Notes: generated by a model not told the origin, from the letters alone. Shown: positions 1 through 6,445, counted from the stretch's first letter. The stretch is 11,765 nt of DNA from Thermomicrobiales bacterium (GCA_030446955.1 JAUJMG010000101.1:1-11765), one strand, 5' to 3'. Numbers and translations are program-made.

Positions 1-112
1 CGGCGTACTCGCTGGCCACGTCCTGGAGGAACGTCTCCACCTCGTGCTTGTCGTAGCCGCGCAGCGCGACCAGGAATTCTCGGCCCTTGATCTCCTCGGG
101 CGACAGGCGCAA
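1..112 (-). CDS. DivIVA-domain protein, N-terminal fragment (runs off left edge)
   Basis: Only the first 37 codons are in the window. Read on the minus strand they give a peptide beginning LRLSPEEIKGREF and continuing LRGYDKHEVETFL, which matches the conserved N-terminal lipid-binding module of DivIVA-domain proteins (the F..aLRGYd..EVd.FL pattern). In actinobacteria such proteins (Wag31/DivIVA family and smaller relatives) mark poles or septa and organise envelope growth; the coiled-coil part that would distinguish them lies outside. The start is taken as TTG at 112-110: it is the only start-type codon between the in-frame TGA upstream and the domain, and a GAGGAG Shine-Dalgarno sequence lies 9 bases before it. 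It is transcribed away from the polysaccharide genes. The domain call is firm; which DivIVA paralogue this is cannot be told. Confidence 0.8.
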   Translation of the reverse strand, partial: MRLSPEEIKGREFLVALRGYDKHEVETFLQDVASEYA

Positions 113-121
113 CGTCGTGGA

Positions 122-127
122 CTCCTC
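122..127 (-). promoter_or_regulatory. Ribosome binding site of the DivIVA-domain gene
   Basis: GAGGAG on the minus strand, 9 bases upstream of the TTG codon at 112-110. This site decides the choice of a TTG start, since no ATG or GTG is available in frame between the upstream stop and the conserved domain. Confidence 0.6.
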
Positions 128-152
128 GCTGTCCGATGGATTTGACCCGGCA

Positions 153-267
153 CGGTACCATCAGCAACCGCCACGATAAGCACCCCTCATCGGCGCCGAT
201 CGATCACCAACGTCTCAGCTCGAACTGGTCCGATAGCAGTTGGCCCAATAGACCAGCCGGTACCATC
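153..267. repeat. Two direct copies of a 10-mer in the divergent intergenic region
   Basis: CGGTACCATC occurs exactly at 153-162 and again at 258-267, between the divergently transcribed DivIVA-domain gene and the kinase gene. The core GGTACC is a palindrome, so each copy could be read from either strand. The first copy is about 40 bases upstream of the DivIVA-gene start; the second ends 5 bases before the GTG start of the kinase. A shared regulator site is possible, but with only two copies chance is not excluded. Confidence 0.35.
240..266 (+). promoter_or_regulatory. Possible leaderless promoter of the kinase gene
   Basis: There is no usable Shine-Dalgarno sequence before the GTG/ATG pair at 272-277; the GGAAG at 268-272 abuts the start. 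TACCAT at 261-266 fits the loose actinobacterial -10 pattern TANNNT and would place transcription initiation at about the start codon, as in leaderless genes, which are common in actinobacteria. TTGGCC at 240-245 could be a weak -35 with a short 15-base spacer. This is a pattern match by eye only. Confidence 0.25.
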
Positions 268-271
268 GGAA

Positions 272-1915
272 GTGATGGCCCCCAGCGTCGAAGTCCCGGA
301 GCTGGACATCCGTAGACATCTGGATGTGTTGGGCCGGCGCAAGCGGACAATCGCCCTCGTGATGGTGGGGCTCGTGCTTGCCACCCTCGTCTCCTCGTTG
401 TTGCAGGCCCCGATCTACGAAGGAGAAGCGACAGTACTGCTCCAACCCAGCAGCACCGAGTCGATGTTCGATGTCGGTGGTATCGAAAGACCCGATTCCG
501 CCCGGGTCGTAGAGACTGAGATCGAAGTGGCCGAGAGCCAACCGGTCCAGGACGCCGTGGAGGAGGAGCTAGGGGCGGTGGCCGAAGTGGAGGCGACCGC
601 CGTGGGGTCTTCAGACATCATCCAAATCACCGCTCGGAGCCCTGACCGCCCCCGAGCAGCGGCAGCCGCCAAGGCCTATGCCCTTGCCTACATCGAGTTC
701 CGTCGCCTCCAGGCGGTCGACGAGATCGACAGGGCCAGCGACAAGATAGAAGCGAAGGTTGTCGAGCTCGAGGCCCGCATTCAGGCACTCGAAGCTCCTG
801 ACGCGTCAGCCGAGCAGGAGGCCTCGAGCGGGAGCGTCGCCGCCAGCCGCGAGCTACTCGTTAGCCAGCAGGCTCTGTTCAGACAGCGCTTGGACGAGCT
901 CCAAGTGGAAGCACAGCTCAAGACCGGCGGAGCCCAGCTGGTGACGCAGGGGGTGATCCCCACATCCAAAGTTCGTCCCAACCCCGTGCGCAGTGGGATC
1001 ATTGCGTCGGTTTTCGGCTTGGTGATGGGTATCGGCCTCGCCTTTCTGATCGAGTACCTCGACGACTCGGTGAAGACGAAGGAGGATCTCGACCGGGCGG
1101 CTGGGGATTTGCCTGTGCTGGGCCTCATTCCCATCATGGCCGGCAAGGTTGGGCCCGGCTCCGCCGTCGCTCCCCTGACCGAGAATGGCTCGCCGGCAGC
1201 GGAGGCCTACCGAACCTTGCGCACCGCCCTTCAGTTCCTGGGCGTGGAGCGGGCCCCCCGTGTCTTCCAGGTCACCAGCGCCAACCCTGACGAGGGGAAG
1301 AGCTCGACGGCCGTCAATCTCGGCTTGGTGCTTGCGCGCGCCGGTCAGCGGGTGATCGTGGTGGACTGTGATCTGCGCCGGGCTTCCGTGCACACCATCT
1401 TCAGCGTGCCCAACACGGTCGGGTTCACGTCCCTCTACCTTTCCGAGGCCACGTTGGACACAGCTCTGCGGCGAGTCCAGGGAGAGGACCACCTCCGGGT
1501 GCTGACCGCCGGGCCTCTTCCTCCCAACCCTTCAGAAGTGCTTGCGTCCAAAAGGACCGCCGAGGTGCTGGCTCTGATCCGGGAGGACTGCGACGTTGTC
1601 GTCATCGACTGCCCGCCCGTACTGCCCGTGGCGGACGCCGCTGCCCTCTCCGCATGGGTCGATGCCACCTTGCTAGTTGTTGCGGCCGGCATCACTACGA
1701 AGAAGGACCTCCGGCGGGCGATCGAACTCCTCCGTCTGGCCGACGCACCGCTCGTCGGCACGGTGCTAAATCGCACCGAGGCGGGGAACACCTACGGCTA
1801 CGGCTACGCCAGCCCCCAACCGGAGACCCGCGGCCATCGAGATCGACCCCAGGTCAAGGCGTTGAATGCCTCCAGACGATCACGTCCCGTACCGCATGCG
1901 CCGAGAGTTCGGTGA
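272..1915 (+). CDS. Wzz/BY-kinase fusion: polysaccharide chain-length regulator with tyrosine-kinase domain
   Basis: A 547-residue membrane protein of the Wzc/CapAB type that would control export and chain length of the polysaccharide made by this locus. Order of parts: cytoplasmic start, first membrane segment about 27-46, extracytoplasmic Wzz-like region with predicted coiled coil about 150-215, PNPVR motif at 236-240 before the second membrane segment about 242-262, then a cytoplasmic P-loop kinase domain. Walker A is SANPDEGKSST (336-346), Walker A' is VIVVDCDLRR (361-370), and Walker B is DVVVIDCPP (441-449). The EAYRTLRT stretch (311-318) is typical of the linker before the kinase. Having both halves in one chain is usual for Proteobacteria and many actinobacteria, unlike the split CapA/CapB of Firmicutes. 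The C-terminal tyrosine cluster is small (Y508, Y510, Y512) and is followed by an Arg-rich tail that may be out of frame. Translation starts at GTG 272 or ATG 275; no other start precedes the first membrane helix. Confidence 0.9.
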   Translation: MMAPSVEVPELDIRRHLDVLGRRKRTIALVMVGLVLATLVSSLLQAPIYEGEATVLLQPSSTESMFDVGGIERPDSARVVETEIEVAESQPVQDAVEEELGAVAEVEATAVGSSDIIQITARSPDRPRAAAAAKAYALAYIEFRRLQAVDEIDRASDKIEAKVVELEARIQALEAPDASAEQEASSGSVAASRELLVSQQALFRQRLDELQVEAQLKTGGAQLVTQGVIPTSKVRPNPVRSGIIASVFGLVMGIGLAFLIEYLDDSVKTKEDLDRAAGDLPVLGLIPIMAGKVGPGSAVAPLTENGSPAAEAYRTLRTALQFLGVERAPRVFQVTSANPDEGKSSTAVNLGLVLARAGQRVIVVDCDLRRASVHTIFSVPNTVGFTSLYLSEATLDTALRRVQGEDHLRVLTAGPLPPNPSEVLASKRTAEVLALIREDCDVVVIDCPPVLPVADAAALSAWVDATLLVVAAGITTKKDLRRAIELLRLADAPLVGTVLNRTEAGNTYGYGYASPQPETRGHRDRPQVKALNASRRSRPVPHAPRVR

Positions 1916-2006
1916 GGGCGGCTTCGAAGGTGCCACCGACCTGGCCTTGCCGCGGCCCGTGAGTCAAGAAGGAGGTCATCCGAGTCGTTGTCGCATCGCA
2001 TCGTGA
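1866..2006 (+). CDS. Possible small ORF (46 aa) overlapping the kinase end and the glycosyltransferase start
   Basis: In a different frame from both neighbours, an ATG at 1866 directly follows a TGA (1863-1865) and opens a 46-codon frame beginning MPPDDHVPYRMRREFGEGGF. An AAGG sequence 6 bases upstream could serve as ribosome binding site. Its third codon positions look richer in G and C than those of the kinase tail it overlaps, which is what a real coding frame would show in this genome. It bridges the 72-base gap between the two annotated genes and ends at the TGA at 2004-2006. No known family is recognised. It may be a small protein, the trace of a frameshift at the end of the kinase gene, or chance. 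Confidence 0.22.
   Translation: MPPDDHVPYRMRREFGEGGFEGATDLALPRPVSQEGGHPSRCRIAS
1969..1975 (+). promoter_or_regulatory. Strong ribosome binding site before the TTG-start glycosyltransferase
   Basis: AAGGAGG is an almost perfect Shine-Dalgarno sequence. It lies 12 bases before TTG at 1988, longer than ideal, but no closer in-frame start exists; the next in-frame candidate, GTG at 2003, is 27 bases away. It therefore supports TTG 1988. Confidence 0.55.
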
Positions 2007-3157
2007 TCTTCGGCCCCGGTCCCGGCGAACCGGGAGGAGCGCCGAGACGGTCGCACCTTTTGGCTTCGGGCCTGGCGGCGCGGGGCTGGAGGGTTTACCT
2101 GGTGGGGCGGTCCACGAGCAGGCATTGGTTTCGATTAACCCGGACTGGCGCCCTCACGGTCGTCGAGATCCCCGGCTTTCAGCGACCTCGGGCCGGCACG
2201 GTGTTGTTCCTGGCCTGTGCTGTTCCTCTGGGGACATTGCTGGGATTAGGCGGCACCAGCTTTCTGGCGATCCAACTGGTAGCTCCGTCAACGGCCGCGG
2301 CGCTGTGTGCGATCATGCTCGGGCGCCCGTACGTGGCCATGGCCACGACCAGCGGAGCAGGAGGTGAGGTCGCCCACCTCCTGGACTCAGACCTCCAGGC
2401 GCGAGGGCAGTGGTCGGAGGCGACGTACCGGGTGGATCGATGGTTTCGCCGACGGCTGCTCAGGAGAGCGTCCTACCTCGTGGCACAGAATAGGGCCGGT
2501 GCGCGTGAACTGTCCGCGGTGATGGATCAGCGACGAATCGTCGTCCTTCCGACACCTGTCGAGCGGGTACAGGCACCACCGCTCAACGGCCGCCCTGCCG
2601 CGGTGTTCGTAGGCCGGTTGTCGAAGGATAAGGATCTCCTGCGGTTGCTGGAGGCATGGCTGGTGGTGGTGGCGAGGTGGCCAAACGCCCGTCTAACCCT
2701 CGTGGGGGACGGTGGAGACCACCAATCTGTGGAGGCCGATCTGCGTCGACTTGTCAGCCAGCAGGAGTCCCTGGCCCGTACGGTTACCTTCACCGGATGG
2801 GTTGAGGATGTCACTCCGTTCCTCGCCCGTGCAGACATCTTCGTCTTTCCCAGCCTGACCGAAGGGATGTCCAACGCGCTTTTGGAGGCCTGCGCTTGGG
2901 GCAGGGTCGTTGTGGCATCCGACATCCCTGCGAATCGCGCCGTTTTGGAGGATGACCACCCTCTGCTCTTCCCCGCCGGCGACGCCGATGCCCTTGCGAG
3001 AATGCTGATCGTCGCCTTCGACAACCGCGGCATCGCCGCTGCCGCCCGGCGCCGGGCCTTGGCCAGCGCCGCCAGCGTCTCGATCGAACGTGTGGCGGAG
3101 CAACTCGAGGTTTTGCTGCAACAAGCCGACTCCGCTAGGCAAGGAGGGGGCGGGTAG
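1988..3157 (+). CDS. GT4-family glycosyltransferase
   Basis: A 389-residue GT-B fold, retaining glycosyltransferase of family GT4, expected to add one sugar to the lipid-linked repeat unit at the inner face of the membrane. The N-terminal domain opens with RIVIFGPGPGEPGGAPRRS, a usual first strand and glycine-rich loop. The C-terminal domain shows the nucleotide-sugar site: FVGRLSKDKD (207-216), LTLVGDGG (236-243), VTFTGWVED (266-274), then SLTEGMSNALLEACAWG (289-305), with the EX7E pair at E292 and E300. A hydrophobic stretch at about 71-90 may touch the membrane. The start is TTG; GTG at 2003 is a less likely alternative. The gene follows the kinase gene by 72 bases in the same direction. 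It holds two in-frame TTA leucine codons (2135-2137 and 2246-2248), uncommon in such GC-rich genes. The sugar specificity cannot be read from the sequence. Confidence 0.88.
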   Translation: MSHRIVIFGPGPGEPGGAPRRSHLLASGLAARGWRVYLVGRSTSRHWFRLTRTGALTVVEIPGFQRPRAGTVLFLACAVPLGTLLGLGGTSFLAIQLVAPSTAAALCAIMLGRPYVAMATTSGAGGEVAHLLDSDLQARGQWSEATYRVDRWFRRRLLRRASYLVAQNRAGARELSAVMDQRRIVVLPTPVERVQAPPLNGRPAAVFVGRLSKDKDLLRLLEAWLVVVARWPNARLTLVGDGGDHQSVEADLRRLVSQQESLARTVTFTGWVEDVTPFLARADIFVFPSLTEGMSNALLEACAWGRVVVASDIPANRAVLEDDHPLLFPAGDADALARMLIVAFDNRGIAAAARRRALASAASVSIERVAEQLEVLLQQADSARQGGGG

Positions 3158-3265
3158 ACACCCTGTCAGCGGTTTCCTCTGGACCAACTACCGCCGAAGG
3201 CATCACCGCCGCTACCACAACCTACGTTGCCGAGCAATAGATTTCCGGGAATCGATGAACGCGCT

Positions 3266-3310
3266 AAAGGTGGTGAGGCCATCAGACGATGGTGGTGTGT
3301 CCACACCTTT
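3266..3310 (+). promoter_or_regulatory. Foldable leader with alternative pairings before the hydrolase gene
   Basis: The 172 bases between the glycosyltransferase and the hydrolase end in a structured stretch. AAAGGTG (3266-3272) can pair with CACCTTT (3304-3310), enclosing a perfect hairpin CCATC-AGAC-GATGG (3279-3292). Alternatively GGTGT (3294-3298) pairs with ACACC (3303-3307) around a four-base loop, which excludes the outer stem. The Shine-Dalgarno sequence follows at 3313-3318. Mutually exclusive pairings beside a ribosome binding site could regulate translation. No known riboswitch consensus, including the cyclic-di-GMP classes, was recognised. The rest of 3158-3265 holds nothing clear, and no convincing promoter was found. 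Confidence 0.3.
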
Positions 3311-3312
3311 CA

Positions 3313-3318
3313 GAGGAG
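3313..3318 (+). promoter_or_regulatory. Ribosome binding site of the hydrolase gene
   Basis: GAGGAG, 11 bases before ATG 3330. It supports starting the protein at 3330, directly at a signal peptide, rather than at the in-frame ATG 3255 or the open frame reaching back to 3090. Confidence 0.6.
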
Positions 3319-3329
3319 CCCACCCCGTC

Positions 3330-4721
3330 ATGATCAAACGACTCATCTTGGTACTGGCCGTCGTAATGGCACTGGCCTCGTTCCTCGTTTCCCCCATCTC
3401 GGCCGCCGTATCCCCCGCGATCAGCCTCGAACCCGCCAGCGGTCCTGTGGGCAGTTCCTTCACGCTCAAGGGCGGTGGCTTCCCGTCTCGAGCGCGTGGC
3501 ACGATCACTTTCGGCACGGCGCAGTTGGGAAAGTTCCGCGCCAATGGGGGCGGGTCGTTCTCTCTGTCGTTGTCGGTACCCGTAACGAACGGCACCGTGG
3601 CGGTCACGGCCACCGCCGGCTCAGTCAAGGCGAGCCAGCTCTTCACGGTCACCAGTCCTGTCGTTCCGCCTCCTGTCACTGCGTCGGGCTTCGTCAGTCG
3701 CCAAGGCGGTCAGCTGACCCTCGGCGGTGTCGCCTACCGGCCCTACGGTCTCAACGCCTACCACCTGGCAACGGACCACAACATCAACTACGGCTGTGGG
3801 GAAGCGAACAGCCAGGCCAACATCGACGAGTTCTTTGCCTCCTTGGCGCCACAGAGTTTGACCCGTTTCTGGGCGTTCCAGCACCAGGCGTTCAACAAGA
3901 ACACCGGAGCTATCGACTTCACGACCATTGACCGTGTGATCCAGTCGGCAGAGAGGGCGGGCCAGAAGCTCGTCGTCACGATCGGCAATCAGGGGCGTGA
4001 CTGCGACATGCCCGCCCAGAAGGACGAGAACTGGTACGCCGGTGGCTATCGCAACGTCTACAACACCGGCACCTACAACGGCAGCGGCACCCTAAACAGA
4101 TCCACACCGATGTCCTACTGGGACTGGATCAACCTCATCGTCCCCCGGTACGCCAAGTCGCCGGCGGTGGCCATCTGGGAGCCGATCAACGAGCCATACC
4201 CCTCGACTGTTCGCTCTGACGGCTCGCAGTACTGCTCCTCGACGGCCCCCGCAACGCTGCGCACCTTCTTCGACACCGTCGGGCAACAGATTCACTCCCT
4301 GGCCCCGAATCACCTGGTGGGTTCCGGCCTCATCGGCAGTGGCCAGTGTGGTGCTGGGGGCGCCGACTATGAGACCCTGCACCAGTCGCCTGGTCTCGAC
4401 GTGGCCAGCTACCACGACTACGGCCACGACGACTCCCCCATCCCCGGCGACCAGTGGAACGGCCTCCAGCGACGGATCGATCAGATGGCGCGCATCGCCA
4501 AGCCCTTGATCGTCGGCGAAGTGGGAATCACGGCGGCCGACGGCGTCAGCGGATGCAACACCACCGCTGTTCGCCGGGACAAGCTCAAGGCCAAGGCGGA
4601 TGCTCAGTTCCGGGCCGGCGTCGATGCCTTCATTCCCTGGGCGTGGTCCAAGACGACCCGGACCAGCTGCAACTACGACATCAAACCCGGAGACCTGACG
4701 CTCTCGCTGCTGAAGACCTAA
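3330..4721 (+). CDS. Secreted GH5-like glycoside hydrolase with N-terminal IPT/TIG-type domain
   Basis: A 463-residue exported enzyme. Residues 1-25 form a signal peptide (MIKRLILVLAVVMALASF, with a likely cleavage near SAA). Residues about 28-108 look like an Ig-like IPT/TIG domain (PASGPVGSSFTLKGGGF and following). After a proline-rich linker (110-116) comes a TIM-barrel catalytic domain resembling family GH5 (clan GH-A), a group including mannanases and other beta-glycanases. Candidate catalytic residues are E288 in WEPINEP (acid/base) and E397 in LIVGEVGI (nucleophile). Other clan features are R179 in LTRFWAF, the HDY motif at 362-364, and W437/W439 in PWAWS. Six cysteines (156, 225, 302, 340, 409, 447), all in the catalytic part, could form disulfides. 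No membrane anchor or sorting signal follows. Placed with polysaccharide genes, it may trim, release or degrade the polymer; the substrate is inferred, not shown. GH family assignment beyond clan GH-A is uncertain. Confidence 0.82.
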   Translation: MIKRLILVLAVVMALASFLVSPISAAVSPAISLEPASGPVGSSFTLKGGGFPSRARGTITFGTAQLGKFRANGGGSFSLSLSVPVTNGTVAVTATAGSVKASQLFTVTSPVVPPPVTASGFVSRQGGQLTLGGVAYRPYGLNAYHLATDHNINYGCGEANSQANIDEFFASLAPQSLTRFWAFQHQAFNKNTGAIDFTTIDRVIQSAERAGQKLVVTIGNQGRDCDMPAQKDENWYAGGYRNVYNTGTYNGSGTLNRSTPMSYWDWINLIVPRYAKSPAVAIWEPINEPYPSTVRSDGSQYCSSTAPATLRTFFDTVGQQIHSLAPNHLVGSGLIGSGQCGAGGADYETLHQSPGLDVASYHDYGHDDSPIPGDQWNGLQRRIDQMARIAKPLIVGEVGITAADGVSGCNTTAVRRDKLKAKADAQFRAGVDAFIPWAWSKTTRTSCNYDIKPGDLTLSLLKT

Positions 4722-4731
4722 GTACCCTGAG

Positions 4732-4749
4732 GATCGTCCGGAGACGATC
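4732..4749. terminator. Hairpin between convergent genes, possible bidirectional terminator
   Basis: GATCGTC (4732-4738) and GACGATC (4743-4749) form a perfect 7-base-pair stem around the loop CGGA. It sits 10 bases after the hydrolase stop and overlaps the TGA stop of the flippase gene coming from the other side (4748-4750). There is no U-tract on either side, so it would be a non-canonical terminator of the kind often seen in high-GC actinobacteria. Confidence 0.5.
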
Positions 4750-6445
4750 AGCCCGGGTTCCCAGGACGGATCCTGCTCCAACTCCTTGTGAAGAGTGCCA
4801 ATTCCTCCGAGCGCCAGACTCGATGCAGTCCGACATAGACCGCCAGACCGACGCCGGCGGCCACGACCACACCCAGGACGTGACCGAGCTGGTCACCATC
4901 GATCACCTCGGGCAGGCTCGCCGCTATGGCGTAGGCAGGAACGACCATGACAACGGAAGCGCCAATGGCCTTGATCAAGGTTTCTGGGAGATGATTCCGA
5001 CCCCTCGGCAACTGGTCCTGCAAGCGGGTTGCCAGATGCCAGGTGGCGGTCAGGTATCCGATACTCAGGGAGAGACCCAGCAGTAGCAGCACCGCCGTGC
5101 CGTCGACGAGGAAGAGCGCCGACGCCATCACCGGGAGCGCCACCGCTGTCCCGAGCGCGGTGGAGCGAAGGGGAGAGACGGCATCGTCCCGGGCGTAGGC
5201 GGCATTGGTGGCGACCACGAATCCAGAGTCACCGAGCACTCCCAAGCCGAGGCCGGCGAGCGACGCCGCCACCAGCGTGACCCCAGCACTCCCGGCCATG
5301 GCTCCGACGGAGACGGCGCTGGCGATGGATTCCGCCAGGACGACCATGGCCACGGCGGCGGGGACAACCAGGAAGATGACCAGGGCGACGCTCTGCATGA
5401 GCTCATCGTGAAACGCCTGGAGCTTGCCCGTCTGCCACAGCTTGGACAGCCGAGGCAGGAGCGCCACCGCAACCGGGCGAGCACCGAGCGCGGTGGGTAG
5501 ATAGAAGAAGCCGAGGGCGAGCTGGAAGGCGACAACGCCGCCGGCGACCTGGTTCGCCACGACCAGAACGAGGAAGCCTCGGACCACGCCGATGGCGGCG
5601 GAGCCGAGCGAGGGCAGCATCCGACGCACCAGGGCGCGCATCTCGGGCTGTCGCCAATCGACCCGCGGCACCATGCGTACTCCCACGCTCCGGGCACCCC
5701 ACCACAGCACAATGGCATGCAGGCCCACCGACGCAGTGGTTCCCAGACCGAGAAGCACCAACGCCGGGCCCTCCACCGTCTCCAGCGAAGGCTGTCCGCC
5801 GTAGAACACCACCAGAGCACCCATCGTGGTGGCGACGCCCAAGTTCTCCAGCACCGGTGCAGCAGCGGCCAACGCAAAGCGGCGGTGTGCGTTCATCACT
5901 GCAGCGCCCGTACCGGCGACCCCGTAAAGCACCACCTGAGGCATGAGCATGACCAGCAACGGCATGCCCAACCGCCGCTGACCTTCGGACGCAACGGCAT
6001 CCTCGACTCCTGAAGCCAGAAGTCGCAGGAGGAGAGGCCCGAGGAGGATCACCACCACGGCGACCACCAGGAACACCACCGTCACCATCCCGAGAAATCC
6101 GGAGGCCAGTCGTTCGACCTGACGCCGATCACCCCCGGCCGCTTGGCGCACGAGGGAGGGAACGAGCAGGGTGGAAAAAAGCGTTCCCGCCAAGAGGGTG
6201 TAAGCCAGGTTAGGCAGCAGGTTCGTGGCTTGGAACAGGTTCCCGAGATAGGTGGGGCCGAGGACGGCAGCGACGGCCATCGTTCTCGCGAGTCCGGTCA
6301 CCCGACTCACCGTGGTCCACATGGCAACGACCACAGAGTCGCCGGCGGTGTCGTCGGAAGCTCCATCCGCCGGGAACTCGCCGGCGGCCTCATTGTCGGG
6401 CTCCGACCGAGGGGTAGGTGGCCCCGGGCGGCGCGGGCCGTTCAT
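4748..6445 (-). CDS. MurJ/MviN-family flippase, probable Wzx-like repeat-unit exporter
   Basis: A 565-residue, very hydrophobic protein with about 14 membrane segments, of the MOP superfamily MurJ/MviN branch. After a Pro/Asp-rich cytoplasmic tail (1-36) comes the family signature TVSRVTGLARTMAVAAVLG (45-63), with R48 and R54 aligning to R18 and R24 of E. coli MurJ, then NLLPNLAYTLLAGTLFSTLLVPSL. MurJ proteins flip lipid-linked cell-wall precursor. Here the gene ends a polysaccharide operon just after the polymerase gene, so flipping of the lipid-linked repeat unit is the likelier job. By eye, the position of the essential D39 of E. coli MurJ is N69 here (LGNLFQATN), which hints at a changed substrate. 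The start ATG at 6445 overlaps the polymerase stop as ATGA, so translation is probably coupled; no strong ribosome binding site is seen. It ends inside the shared hairpin with the convergent hydrolase gene. A housekeeping murJ is less likely but not excluded. Confidence 0.85.
   Translation of the reverse strand: MNGPRRPGPPTPRSEPDNEAAGEFPADGASDDTAGDSVVVAMWTTVSRVTGLARTMAVAAVLGPTYLGNLFQATNLLPNLAYTLLAGTLFSTLLVPSLVRQAAGGDRRQVERLASGFLGMVTVVFLVVAVVVILLGPLLLRLLASGVEDAVASEGQRRLGMPLLVMLMPQVVLYGVAGTGAAVMNAHRRFALAAAAPVLENLGVATTMGALVVFYGGQPSLETVEGPALVLLGLGTTASVGLHAIVLWWGARSVGVRMVPRVDWRQPEMRALVRRMLPSLGSAAIGVVRGFLVLVVANQVAGGVVAFQLALGFFYLPTALGARPVAVALLPRLSKLWQTGKLQAFHDELMQSVALVIFLVVPAAVAMVVLAESIASAVSVGAMAGSAGVTLVAASLAGLGLGVLGDSGFVVATNAAYARDDAVSPLRSTALGTAVALPVMASALFLVDGTAVLLLLGLSLSIGYLTATWHLATRLQDQLPRGRNHLPETLIKAIGASVVMVVPAYAIAASLPEVIDGDQLGHVLGVVVAAGVGLAVYVGLHRVWRSEELALFTRSWSRIRPGNPG

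Noticed and set aside
142..180. Promoter with TTGACC at 142-147 and GATAAG at 175-180
   Set aside because: The spacing of 27 bases is far from the usual 16-19, and no better -10 lies at the proper distance.
854..1492. 212-residue minus-strand frame opposite the kinase gene
   Set aside because: It lies antisense to the Walker motifs of a clear kinase; His/Gly/Arg-rich composition is typical of antisense frames in GC-rich DNA.
3090..3329. Longer N-terminus for the hydrolase, from the open frame back to 3090 or from ATG 3255
   Set aside because: It would overlap the glycosyltransferase gene or put a polar stretch before a textbook signal peptide. ATG 3330 has GAGGAG at suitable spacing and starts directly at the signal peptide.
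3158..3329. Cyclic-di-GMP riboswitch before the hydrolase
   Set aside because: Such riboswitches often control polysaccharide hydrolases, but none of the conserved GEMM sequence blocks is present; only an unassigned foldable leader was kept.
4092..4781. 229-residue minus-strand frame opposite the hydrolase gene
   Set aside because: It is antisense to the GH-A catalytic motifs, has no domain of its own, and would run through the terminator-like hairpin.
5128..5877. 249-residue minus-strand frame inside the flippase gene
   Set aside because: It is rich in Trp, Arg, Ser and Pro with no domain, and is a shifted reading of the well-supported MurJ-family frame on the same strand.
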